This document shows positions 40,085 through 51,849 of a stretch of 64,000 nucleotides of DNA, piece by piece. Within the stretch, counting starts at the first letter, position 1. Each line of letters starts with the position of its first letter. The stretch comes from Druceiella hillmani (lineage: Eukaryota; Arthropoda; Insecta; Lepidoptera; Hepialidae), in the NCBI GenBank assembly GCA_039881145.1, contig JAYKKI010000029.1, forward strand, positions 27,446,001 to 27,510,000. Direction: 5' to 3'. The notes beneath the pieces are model-generated. The model did no database searches. It saw nothing but the letters and a program-made list of their open reading frames with translations, and had not been told where the DNA came from. A program made the position numbers and the translations under genes.

Positions 40085-41282
40085 TAAATTTTTGACACTT
40101 CATAAATGGATCCTTATACACTGCTTTGAAAAACGCTTCTTCAATAGTATCAAAAGAAGGTATGAAAACTTGCATTATCAAATTCGATCAGCTATTATAT
40201 ATAATGGCTGATCGAATGTGATAATGCAAGTTTTCATAATTTATAATATGAAAACTTGCATTATTCATAATTTTAAAATATTAAGACTAGCGATATTGTA
40301 GAATTATCAATCTTTCATGAAGTTCCTATGGTCGTACGTCTTGAAAGCTTTCACATATTTATATCCTACATGGGATGTATAGGCCAAATCATGAGGGAAA
40401 GCGGAATCAAAGATATTCTATTGCTTATATGTACAGAAGGATCGGTAGATAAAATTCTTACTGGGTATTCTTATGCTCGTGCAGTGCAGCATTATTGTTG
40501 TTAAAATTTGATGAATTGAAAAGAGACAACATTGTATTTCAAAAATTGCTTAAGAAGGAAGAGACGTTTACATACGAGATGAATATTGATGAAATGCAGT
40601 CAAATGAAGAATTTAAAAAGGTAAATGTAATATTTTAATCTAAACTTCGTAGAATAGAAAAAAGAAGAAATACATGCAAATTGTGGATATTATATTTTAG
40701 AATGGTATCTTTGCTTAAAAAATTTCTCGCAGCAGAGAGAATGGGAGACTGGGAATCGTACCTTAACTCTATCGAGCTCATGATGCCGTTATTTCTTCTT
40801 AAGCAACTTCTTAATTTTTTAGTAATGACTAAAATGACCTAAAAATTGTAATTATTATAAAGTTTTGCAAAAATACATTCGTATTTAAAAATTAATTTCT
40901 GCAATCATATAATTGTTATTTTTGACGCTTACGATGAAGGAGGCAATAAAGCAGGTGACAGAAGGGCTCTTCGAAGGAATATCAATTTACAGCAGAAATT
41001 CTCGTAACTGTAAGTCAAGAAAAATGTATAACAAATTATAATAAAAAAAATGTTCGGTTAACATCATACCTTATGAAAGAATTAGTAATAATAGAATTAA
41101 ATACTACTACCAATAAAAAGTATAAGCAGACGAATTAATAGTAGAAACAGCTCTACAGCTCGACTCCAGTTAAAAAAGTTATTGTTGCAGAAGACGTCGA
41201 TATCCTCGTAATTGCCATAATTGTCCCCCAATTGCCCAAGCCGAAGAAGTTGATAGTGATAGTAGCTCTGATGATGATATAT
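40085..41282 (+). pseudogene. Decayed copy of an uncharacterised multi-copy insect protein family
   Basis: Segments in several frames follow the order of a protein I remember as multi-copy and uncharacterised in insects: MKTCIIKFDQLLY (about 40163); a 76-codon open stretch at 40277-40504 with FHEVPMVVRL, SYMGCIGQIMRESGIKDIL and SYARAVQH; FDELKRDN and on to 40638; KKFLAAERMGDWESYL (about 40710); VIFDAYDEGGNKAGDRRALR (40915); LVTVSQEKC (about 41008); DELIVETALQL (about 41136); VIVAEDVDILVIA (about 41180); and an acidic tail EEVDSDSSSDDDI with a stop near 41281. There are several frameshifts and stops, and an apparent deletion between DILVI and the tail. The AEDVDILV block recalls the acidic core of PIN/FEN-like nucleases, but function is inference. 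An 80-bp intron-like segment (AAG|GTAAATG to TTTTAG, 40622-40700) does not restore the frame. Confidence 0.7.
40161..40264. repeat. 38-bp inverted repeat, 2-nt loop, plus a third partial copy
   Basis: Arms 40161-40198 and 40201-40238 match at 36 of 38 positions. A direct third copy of the first 18 nt (TATGAAAACTTGCATTAT) follows at 40247-40264. The left arm reads MKTCIIKFDQLLY in the plus frame and so is original pseudogene coding sequence; the right arm and third copy interrupt the coding order and are the duplicates. Confidence 0.95.
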
Positions 41283-42870
41283 AGTTTTAAAATAAATGTA
41301 ATTTTTATACTGAAATATTTTTACATTGTCGTTTTTTACAATTTAGGCGTAAGGAGTGGTTTTTAGGGGGTAAACAATGGAATACATCTTAAGTAATTTT
41401 CGAGAATATGAAAGAAGCATTATTTTATATAGTGAAATAAGATTTGAATCTATAAAATTATTAATCCCTATTTTTTCTATTTTTTAACAAAGGGTAGTTT
41501 TCACCCCTTAAAAACAAAAAGCACAATAAGGGTATATATCGCTTTTGAAGTTAAGGGTAAGATGAGCTGAATTCCATACTTTTGTTAAAATCGAGTAAGG
41601 TTCAAAGAATTCGGAAGTAATAAACTATTTTTACCCTGAACGATTGCACTATAAAATGCATGCTGACTTTAGTTAACAGGCTGAAATGAGAGCTTATCAT
41701 TCTGAAAAGTACAGGCCAACGACTATGTGAAATTTGTGATGAGAGTCGTGTTATATAGTAGTTTATTTTGTATCGTTTATAGGGACGAAAATACGTGCAG
41801 GTGGGTGTACGAATATGACTGAATTATAGTTATTAAGTTTCATAGATTTATAGTTTTATAGAATTTAATATGCGATGTAAAATGTGATAAAATGTTTACG
41901 GTACAAACAAATGATGCTTTTAAAGAGAGTAAATAAGATGATTGTTTTTAGAATGATATGGCATAATGTATATTTCTCGCGTCTAAAATAAAGTTATAGT
42001 AGTTATCGCACAGCTCTACAACTAACAAATGATAGGTCGTTCTTCGTTCGTTGATGGTGTATTTTCTAGGATTCATACAATCCAGCCTTCATAAACAGGT
42101 TTGGCTTTGAGGGTGCATCACATTGTGATGTTAAATACATCACACTGGAAGTTAAAATAGTTATGAGAGAATGTTTGATGCAGAAGTTTCATAGCTACTT
42201 TGATTAGGAAATTTTTTGTTGTTTCATTATTGGGGCGTTGTAATAATAAATGGATATATTGTCCTTTTCTTGTGATCCTTCCTTATTATCTTAAACCGTT
42301 ATGTGGTATTGCAATAAAGGCTTAGTAATCGGATAATGTTATCAGTTCATTTGAATATGGAGAGTTTTTTTTAATTAATTTGCTTTAAAAAATTTTAACA
42401 AGTTTTGTGACCTGATAAACATTTGATAATTGCCTACTTGAAATACATATATTTCTATTAAATGTATACCAAATGGGTGCGAGGATGAAGTGGTGGAAAG
42501 GAGAGATGTGTTCTATTTTCGAAAGTTAAAAATATGTCTTCATTACACTCCATGTCCAGTGTTTTGTCACGTATTTTGGAGTTATAAGATGTATACGCCA
42601 TGCCAGTTTTGCCACGTTTTTAAGAGGCGTTTCTGTTAATTGGTTTCATTTTTCTGTAATAACTCAAAATACCAAAAAATCTTATTGTACTACCTTTAGT
42701 GATATTCATCGTTGGCTTTGTTAAAAACCTAAGCAAGAACACGAATTGTATCATGGTTCCCAATAGCTAGTACATTAAAAGTTAAAAAAAAATGGAAAAT
42801 ATCAGTAAATTGGGGGGATTATACTAATTACCTATTTATCAAATTGACTGAGAATTGTTGGTGTGATCAT
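41283..42870. other. AT-rich DNA, no gene seen
   Basis: A few G-richer strings occur (GGTGGGTGTACG near 41800, GGGTGCATCACATTGTGATG near 42110, the latter a small imperfect palindrome). No coding or RNA feature. Confidence 0.45.
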
Positions 42871-43212
42871 TTAGGTGAAAGTTGCAAATAGCTTTTTGGC
42901 AGCCTGTTGATCGGTGAAATTCTTCATCCTAATTATTAGTGGACGATCAGGTTTAGCGACATTATTGAATGTTCTACATTTCTCAAATGAGCGAAAATAT
43001 TTTTTTTTACATATAATAAACTGTAGTTGACCATCGATTTGAATTACTTCTCCGTATGTTGACTGTGACGTAGTGATACGGGGCGTATTTAATTTCAGAC
43101 AGTTTGCAAAAACTCTAAGCTCTCGTTTTTTTGTAACGATCGACATTATGTCATAATAATGAATACTTTGCATATTAATGCACATATCTTTGTTTCTAAT
43201 GCTTTTAAACAA
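42871..43212 (-). CDS. Hypothetical protein or exon, unidentified
   Basis: At 113 codons this is among the longest open frames in the window and one of the few with balanced composition. The protein-like part begins about residue 24: MSIVTKKRELRVFANCLKL, then TPRITTSQSTYGEVIQIDG, QLQFIICKKKYFRSFEKCR and VAKPDRPLIIRMKNFTDQQ. Cys, Pro, Gly and Arg are well represented, and the frame crosses several TA-rich codons without a stop. The first codon of the open stretch is TTG after an in-frame TAA, so the natural start is either an internal ATG (such as residue 24) or an upstream exon. I see no polypyrimidine acceptor just upstream. It could be a single-exon TE protein fragment or a host exon. Confidence 0.4.
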   Translation of the reverse strand: MFKSIRNKDMCINMQSIHYYDIMSIVTKKRELRVFANCLKLNTPRITTSQSTYGEVIQIDGQLQFIICKKKYFRSFEKCRTFNNVAKPDRPLIIRMKNFTDQQAAKKLFATFT

Positions 43213-45509
43213 CCGTTACCAAAACAATAAGGTTTCGTTTTTGGACCGAAAAACTCAGTTTTGACTTTTAAAACAAATGTATATTCGATTTCGAAAATCA
43301 AAAAATATCATCTTTTAAAAATGTACGATTTAATATTTTCTTGTTTCTGTTTTTGTGTCGATAAAATCATGTCAAAATTCGCATTTTCCACATTTTTGTT
43401 AATCTGAAGTAAGGTTTTGGAAAACTATTTGTTTAATGGTTGCTTTATTACATTTTTGTAGAACGATTAAAAAACAGAATTAAAGGGAACTTGATACACT
43501 TTAAGATGCAATTAATACATTTTATTAAAAACTTGTATCACCAGAACAGTATTTTAAAATTGAGAAAACATTTAGAGATTTTTGAAGTTATATTTCTTTA
43601 GGAGCGTTATGAAAAAATAATGAAAGCAAAATTTTAAGAATATAGGGTGAATGTGGTGGGATGCAACAAAAAATTGACACCGTGAAGTTGCTTACTAAAC
43701 ATATATTTAGATAGTTTATTTGAAAGATAAATAGTTCACCGTTTGATTTTTCTGCGGGCTTTTCAAAATTGGTATAAATTATTAAATACTTGAGATTAAT
43801 AAATCAAAATAAATTATCAGCATATTAATTTCTTCTCATTATTATCATACAGGACAGTTATTCAGTATTTTAAGACGTTATTGTATAGATCATACTGCTT
43901 ACCCCAAAAGGACATTGCGTTGTTTATAGAGATACAAAAACATACCCAATGTATCGAGAGCCAAACTCGTAATACTGTTAATTGGGTAGTCTAATTGTTT
44001 CTTCCCGTACGTATAATTGCATTATATTGGGCTTTCATTACGTATATCTATACTCGATTTTTCATCGTATCTATGTGTAAATCAAGATATTTCCCAATAA
44101 AAACGCCATACGCCTAACGTATTATAAACTGATTATTATTTTACTGCATTGCAGTATTGTATATTAATTTAAATACATATGTTATGACAATAAATATATT
44201 TTTTTATTTATATTTTAAGAACGTATCTATTATTCATGCAGGCGTCATTCCGTGTATCTAATTGAGTAAAAAATGTTAAGGAATTTTTACAAAGATTTTC
44301 AACCGTTTCTGCAAAAATATTTGTCGATGTCGATTTTCTAAGGAAGAAGTAATTTTTTTTACAGAAACATATTTCAAATAAATTCACTCGGAAGCATAAT
44401 ATCACCTATGTAAATAATCGATATGTTCTTTGCTACATCTTAGTTTAAGTGAAATTACCTTGTTATGGAAACCATATTTTATCTCCATTGACTTAACTTT
44501 AACTTCAACAGTTTGTATTCAGTTATTTATTTTTGAAAAACCAACACCAATATAATAAAATAATCCTTTATAGTCAGACTCCGTTGTCCGTACGTTTGAC
44601 ATGACACGCCATAATTATCTTATGACTATATACCCTTACTCTTTCTTTCTTACGTATAAGAAACTACAATAATTTTCCACTGTAGTATTTATACTTTATG
44701 CGTTTATTATCGTTACATTTATATTAATTATATCACGTGTTAAGTCCCCATCTTTTTTCATCTCTTTACATAACCACTTTGAGACGCTTCTCAATTTATT
44801 TAAAAGTTCAGCATAAATAACAGCTGGAAAATTAATTAAAACCTCATCTTTGAATTCTTTTCTTCCAAATTACTTAGGCTTTTTCATTACCTTTTAATTA
44901 ATTATGGAGGTTTAGTGAAATTCTAAATAATAATTAAGAAATGAATACCCATTTAAAAAAAATTTTTTTTTGATCAATTTCGGTGTTTTTTTTCGATGTA
45001 TATATAAAACCATAATAACATAAAAAAATTCAAGTTTCTAAGTCAATGGAAGTAGATCAGAGGTCTAATGATTAGGGAGTCACATGATATATGATATTTG
45101 AAATGTACTATATTGTATATCATCTCTTGCCTTAGTAAGTATGTTTATCCTGATGCATTAAATTGGACTTCAGTTAAAGACCTGTAAAAAGTGGCTCGAA
45201 GTGTTTCTTGTCAATGTATACATGATGCGTCAATGGCCGCGTCGAGAAACTTGCTTGCGCTCTGACGTGCGTTTTGATTATCCAGAGATAATAACAAATC
45301 CTTTTACCAAAAAAGATACCAAAATATACTTTTATAAACCATTTATCACCTGAAAATTTTCGCAATTATGAAATCTGATCTGATCTAATCTGAGTCACCC
45401 TTGTTGGACTTTTGATCATGTCAGACCAGTGGAACTATTAACGTGGACTCTAATATTGAATTATATAATAAACATCACTCCATGAATTATTTTTTCATTA
45501 AGTATATAC
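43213..45509. other. AT-rich DNA, no convincing gene
   Basis: Frames of 63-65 codons near 44.2 and 45.2 kb are unrecognised. A string AATTCAAGTTTCTAAGTCAA at about 45028 resembles the AATTTCAAGTTTCTACGTCA motif of copies B and C and may be another relic of that repeat. Confidence 0.45.
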
Positions 45510-45836
45510 ATGAATGGTATATTTTTTAATTTTCACTTGGCAGCAGACGTTACAAAGTTACATAAAAACTCAGAAAACTTTTTATCTTCTACTTTATATT
45601 TGTCATTGACCAAGTTTTCCAAAATTATTCAACAGAATTCATTTGTTACGCTTCGCGGTCAGAATTTATGTATTTCTTACGATTTTGTGATACACCATAA
45701 GAAGCAACGGTCTCAGTATTTACTAGGGATTGTAATAATGGGCTATTTGTATACTGACATTGATGTTTCAGAGAAAAAAACATATATTATCATGATAACC
45801 AAACAAATCCATGAAAAAATCATTGATTATTTCTAA
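45510..45836 (+). CDS. Hypothetical 108-codon frame, unidentified
   Basis: The frame starts with an ATG (MNGIFFNFHLAADVTKLHKN) and ends EKIIDYF before a stop, with a hydrophobic stretch YLLGIVIMGYLYTDIDV near residues 71-85. It lacks a recognisable motif, and its composition is only moderately different from chance frames in AT-rich DNA. It may be an exon, a TE fragment or spurious. Confidence 0.25.
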   Translation: MNGIFFNFHLAADVTKLHKNSENFLSSTLYLSLTKFSKIIQQNSFVTLRGQNLCISYDFVIHHKKQRSQYLLGIVIMGYLYTDIDVSEKKTYIIMITKQIHEKIIDYF

Positions 45837-47749
45837 CAGCTATAAGGTGAAAAGTTAAATTAAAAAAAGCACATTTTTAGACGAAGAAGAAAAGTTTCAA
45901 AAGTCCTCAACAATATCTCATTATCTCCTGATACCATAAGAATTCAGAAATATTATTAATTCTTAAAAAAATTATAATATAAATATTCCTTGAAATATGT
46001 AGAAGAGCCTTAGGTCCACCCGACGATAGATAAAAAGTTTTAATTTTTATTAGAAATTCGGCATCTCAATAAATATTTTATCTCAAGCACGCCTCCATAA
46101 TCGATTTGCGAAAATTCGCTCCACATAAATTACATTAATATCATGAGGTATCTAATAAACGTAAAGTCTAAAGTAAAGAATAATATTCAATTTTTACGCA
46201 AAATCTTTAAGATGGACTTTCGTCGTTTTCATGAATTATATAGTTACTTGAAATAGTAATGTTCCTCTGTTTTCGTTTTACTTGTATTCATATCGAAAGT
46301 ATTTTTTGAATTAATTTAATATGCTTTATTTACATCGAAAATGTTTATGAAGATTATATAATAAATCCATTTATTAAAGTAATAATTAAATAATGGAAAT
46401 TAAAATGTGTCTTAAGTGGAAACTCTTAAAAATATTGTAGAATGCGGATAATACTAAGTCTCAACGTTGTCATGAAAATATAGGTATAATTTGTTGCGGT
46501 AAATTTTTTTGAAACAAAACGCTAAATTTTAATAAAAAAATTGGTTGCGTAATTAATTGTTATACTTAGGTGTTCAAGTTAGAAATTAATGGAAATAAAA
46601 TCTAGGTCACCAATGATATTCTTTACAGAATAATTTTCCAGACATACAACTGAACTGAACAGATTTACTAACAAACGTAATAATCTTTTACATATTGTTC
46701 GAAAGTGCACTTGAGAAAAAAAAACTTGTGTTCTCCTAACTCCTCAAACTTTTGTGTATCAAAATATATAAATCCTTTAAATAGTTTTTATTGAAACTTA
46801 TATTAGTCTCAAAATACATATTTTCAATGTAGAAGTATAATGTATTAAACACGAAATTTAAAAAAATTATAACCAAGTGGCTGAACATTTTAACGAAAAA
46901 GCCAACGTGTTGTCTAACTTAAAACATGTTCAAGTTAATATGTTAAACATGTTTCAAATTAAGGAATAAAACTTTTGAGAGCTTATTTTTATTAAAATTT
47001 TAATTCTTTTATAAAATACAGCAGAAAGCTGTAGTTCTAAGAGACGGTATCATATCAAAATAAATATGAAATCCCTAAAAATAAATCGTTGTAAAAGTAA
47101 ATTTTGTTCTCTGAATAAAGTAGCACATTTCAATATGTGTTAATACTAAATTGAATGCATAGTTTTAACGTTGTACCTCAGTTTGTTCTCCATTTCCACG
47201 TTAATAAATATTGATCATGCAAATAATAAATATTAATCCCTTTCAGTTACTAAGTGAGTCGCGAATCAGTTATTGATTATTACAAATAATCTATATTGAT
47301 CTCTTTTTAATTGCTGAAAGGAATTAACAATCAACTTAATTGTTATTGACAATCGTTCTGGTTTGTTGACAAAATAAACGTCTTACACTTTGGGAATTCG
47401 ACGACTTTGTCACGCTTGAAATTAATATGCTACATCTGTGTGCAGATAAAATAGGACCTAATCAACATTTTGTTTCATCATGCTGGTTTAAAGAGATCAT
47501 TCAAGACCAATATTGAAAAATAACCGGACATTTCGTAAAAAAATGCAAGATTTTTTTATTTGTCTGATTTATTATTTGAATAAAAGTTAGTTAAAAGGAG
47601 CTTATTTTTTTAAAACGCTCTACACCAAACATCTGAACCCGATAGTGGTCTTCCTTGACAGGTCTTACTTGTCTTAACTCAAAAATTTTTGTAAAATTTG
47701 TGAAATGGTAACAATTTTTTTTTCATTCATTCAGTCAAATTGCATGGAG
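45837..47749. other. AT-rich DNA, no gene seen
   Basis: No protein-like frame, RNA signature or repeat array in this stretch. Confidence 0.5.
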
Positions 47750-47850
47750 ATCCGTGTTCGACCGAAGGCCACTCTGTAAACCGAAGCCGAAGCCGGTGTT
47801 CGGCTACTGACCCCAGCTTCGGCCGAAGCCGTAATCAAAGCCGTGCTGAA
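47750..47850. repeat. CCGAAG/CTTCGG-rich block
   Basis: In a very AT-rich setting, about 100 bp are packed with the hexamer CCGAAG and its complement CTTCGG: CCGAAGGCC, CCGAAGCCGAAGCCGG, then GCTTCGGCCGAAGCCG. The two orientations give a dyad around CTTCGGCCGAAG. Similar blocks occur near transposon ends in some insects, as I remember, but no partner end was found. The 66-codon frame crossing it (RSRSRCSATD) is a by-product. Confidence 0.7.
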
Positions 47851-50452
47851 GTTGCAACTAAATATACAATTCTTCCCAAAATGGTTTCAATACACTGTTA
47901 TTTTTTAATGCTTGATCAATTATTTTTATATATTGATTGATGAAAATAAATATTAATAATGACGACAAAACAGCAAAAATTTAAAAAAAAACTTGACACA
48001 ATCACAATAAATCAGTTTCACGCCGGAAATTATTCCCTTAATAATTATTTACTGTTTTTGTCAATGTTATTTTATTATTTTTCTGAAAATATTAAATCAG
48101 TGTAAAATTAAATAAATACATTTTAATATAATGTGATACAAACAAATAAATTAATATTCACAACGCAAATAATATACTCGCAATTTCCTATCAACTAAAT
48201 CTACTTATTTGTCTGTATGTCGAATATACAATTAAAAATGTAATTAGAACATTAGTATGAAATTAATTTTCAGCTGAATAATATCTACTAAACGTTGATA
48301 TTTAAGGACAAATTTTGTATTTAACAAATAAATTACAGGTATTATTAGAGATACAGTAGAAAAATCTAACAAAACATCAATTGTCACTCAGTTAAAACTC
48401 TTAACTTTGCACTTTAACTTTATTTAAAATACCTTTATTTCCAAATAAAAAATATACAAATATATATTTTTTTGAGTTTACTCCCTAGTATATCTTAGTA
48501 TATAGGAATATTGACCCTGGAAGTACTTTTTTTTTCTTCCTATGTCCATTACAATTTTAGTATTACACTTCTATTTAATTCCAATTCTTTTTAAAAAGTA
48601 CACAATACACATGTATTATCTGAAGTTCTATTACTACATCTTAATTCCTATTGGAAATTACGAGCGTCTCCCTGTGATGCAGCACTAACTAACGTAGATT
48701 AGTAAAGCAGCTGACCTAGTTTTAATCGTTAGCAACTAGCTCATTTCACGGTGGCAAAGTTTTATTTAATATCTGCTTAAACTATCTAGTCTCAAACAGT
48801 AAATATTTAAATAAATCCTTAACATTATATTAAATAAGACTAATCGAAAATATCGTCATTTAAATCGTACTTTTTTTGTGAGCTATGGGCATTAACTTAA
48901 CGACTGCACCACCCAGCATCTTAAAATTTAATTTGTAATGTTTGCCTCTAAGAGACAGTTAATGTGAAAAAAGTTTTCTCGAAAACATAATTAAGAACAT
49001 TTCATTATTCTTAAACTAATACTAAAGAACACACAACCATAATCTTAGTACAAATATAATGAAAGAAGGTTGATATTCCCTAATAAAAAAACTGAATGTA
49101 AAACATTATTTCTACATCAAAATAAATGATCAATATTTTGCTAAAAAACTAAGGAATAGTGAAAATTCTTATGCCCAAAATAAAACAGGTAAATGTCAAA
49201 ATACACTATATAAAAAAATTACAAGTGCAGTTGGAACTTATTCCACCGAGTTCTGCTATATACGGATTCACTGCCGTTTTTCGCTCGAGAAGTCTCTCTA
49301 TCGTGCAATAGATATTGTTCCAACCTTTTTTGACATTTTTATCAAATTATGCTTGGATAAAGTCGTACGCCTCTTTAAATTTATTAAATTAGAGAACGGC
49401 TTGTTCTCTTTTCTTGAAATGTTATACAATTTTGCAATATTCTTTATTAATACTCTATTTGCGTTTTCCATACACCCAATTTCGAAAAATTATTGTTATG
49501 TTAGAAAGCCCATACTTTAAAAGATATAATAGACTATACATTATTCCTCTATAGTTAATAAAGGCAAAACAGTGATAAACATGTAACAGAAATTAGGAAA
49601 CACCGCTTAAACAGTGCAAGATAGAGTGAGACCGGCTTATTCATTAAATAATCGTGTTGATTGTTTCCGCCGCGATAACCTCGACAACCGATATCATTTG
49701 GCAAACCGAGCGGAGATTATTTGGGGACCGCTGCACAGCACAATTAAGATAAATCTACGTTGGTGAAATCCCTGTTCACATCTAGAGGTATATAAACGAA
49801 TAAAACAACCAATCAAAGCACCAAAGTGTAACTCAAAGAAAGCTTACTGTATACTTGTAAACACAAGAAAACATCATTATTCTGTGAATGTACTATTCAC
49901 AAAAACCTTCACGAAATAATTAAATACATACACCAAAATAAAACTGTAGTAAAAATACTAGGTATGCATATATACCAAGTTGCACAACTCTTTCGACTGA
50001 ATTCGATGTAATATATAAAGGATGCTATTGTCACTCTTGCCGCTAATTAGAGTATAGCATAAAAGAAGAAAATACAATAATACTTACTTTTAAACAACCC
50101 GGTAGTAAAACGATTGTAAGCTTTTCTTTCACTTCTTATCATAATATTCCTATTGAACAAAATGTAAATAATTTGTACTCGTGCATAGACTCGTTATTAT
50201 TCACAGAAATTGCCCGCCTCAATCGACCGCTCTTATTATGTCCCGTGTTACATTCGATTCTAGTAGATTACATCATTATTTATTTTTATCAACTCACATT
50301 AAATTATATCCAATAAGTAAACTAACATTTTAATATTGTGTAACATCTTAGAGCAAAAAACCCATGTTGTTTTTTTGGTATTTCATCATTTGCTAATCGT
50401 GTGTAATCGCAGAAGTTCATTTCTTTGTATAAATATAATTATTAAAAAAAAA
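47851..50452. other. AT-rich DNA, no convincing gene
   Basis: Apart from the promoter-like patch at 49.6-49.8 kb, no coding frame, RNA or repeat was recognised. Confidence 0.45.
49610..49830 (+). promoter_or_regulatory. Promoter-like patch (weak)
   Basis: A G+C-richer block (TTTCCGCCGCGATAACC, AACCGAGCGGAG, GGGACCGCTGCACAGCAC) is followed about 50 bp later by TATATAAA at 49789-49796 in the context GAGGTATATAAACG. The combination is uncommon in this window, but no coding sequence or clear initiator follows, so this is only a candidate. Confidence 0.2.
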
Positions 50453-50495
50453 GGTCTTTGTTCTCGTATTTAATATAAATACGAGAACAAAGACC
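50453..50495. repeat. Perfect 20-bp inverted repeat, 3-nt loop
   Basis: GGTCTTTGTTCTCGTATTTA (50453-50472) and its exact reverse complement (50476-50495) are separated by three bases. Confidence 0.95.
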
Positions 50496-51849
50496 ACATA
50501 AACTGTTATATCAAAAACCTTCCATTGTCATACTTTAAAGCTATTTGTTGTATTAAATTAAATTACGTAATAAATAATTAAACAAAATTTGTTTTTTTAA
50601 GTCAACTATCGTATCCACTCACGACATTTAGCGCAGTCGGTGGGACCACAAATTTGATAACGGACATCGCCGACAAGTTGCCGCATACAACAAGAGTCAA
50701 GCATACAATGCAAATGGGATTATTTTAAGTCAAAATTTTTGCTATTGCTTGAATCTGTCATAAACCTCCTTCTTCCTAAAAATTATATTGTGTTGTGCTA
50801 TATGGCAATTAACGAAAGTCAAACAAAATCTAGTTATATTTCATCTAAAAATATGTATATATTACTATTAGCTAGCTTCACAGGACTTAAATGATTGCAG
50901 CATTCTTTTTTCATTAATTCCTAAATATGGCAATAAAGACACTTGTGATGTTGATCTCTTAAATACTTTTATTCGAATTTAGAAAACCTTTCACAAATTA
51001 GCAAATGAACTTTAAAAGCCTCTCGTTATAACTTACGCCTTCGCGCAATTAAAAACATGAGCAACCTCATTGGAAAACTTTAGCTTATTTAATTCGTTAG
51101 AAAATGTATTGGAACATCTAAAATTAAATTTTGCCTAATATAAAATATAAGGTTACCTTTAATTGGCGGAAAAAAAATCAAATTAATCAAATTTCTCAGT
51201 GTAGTGGGACAATGACTCGATATGTGGCACGTATAAGTGCTACTAAAGATGAACTGTTTTTTTTCATATCGAAGGCATTTCAAACGCTGAAAGAAGTGGG
51301 CAACATCAAATAATAGAGAAGATAATTTTAAGCGCGTACTTATATGTACGACACCCGCATTCTACAAAATACATGTAAGTTAATTTTATTTTAATTGCTT
51401 GTTTAATAAAATTATAATTGGATTTATTCCTTCTTCAGGACTAATTCTTTTAAACCTTTATCATCAAGAGAGCTAATATCTAAATGAAAATTAACATAAT
51501 ATTATTAAGACTTTCAGCGAAAAAATACTCTTATCTGACGTTACTTTTGGATTTAATATGAGAAAAATATTACGTATGTTATTAGAGAAACGCCAATAAT
51601 AATTCAGAATTGAATATTTTAACAATGCGAATGGTTTTTTAATAACTTTCGAATAGCAAGAAAACTACCGGCGGAAGTAAACCGATAATTAAATATAACA
51701 TTAAATAATTAACATTATCGATATAATAAACGCGATAAATAAATTTACGCACCTGGAGCTAAAAATTAGCTCGATTATTTAAAGTTCGATGCGTGGGTAA
51801 GTTAATCAATATTCGGAGGTAAGTATCACAACATTTAAAAAATTCTCCC
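50496..51849. other. AT-rich DNA, possible LTR-element primer site
   Basis: GCGCAGTCGGT at 50631-50641 resembles the serine-tRNA primer binding site used by some insect Ty3/Gypsy elements (TGGCGCAGTCG), with the expected TGG degraded. No LTR was recognised beside it. Opposed 60- and 64-codon frames near 51.1-51.3 kb are unidentified. Confidence 0.3.

Noticed and set aside
40622..40700. 80-bp GT...AG intron-like segment in the 40-41 kb pseudogene
   Set aside because: Removing it does not join the flanking frames without another frameshift, so splice-like ends may be chance.
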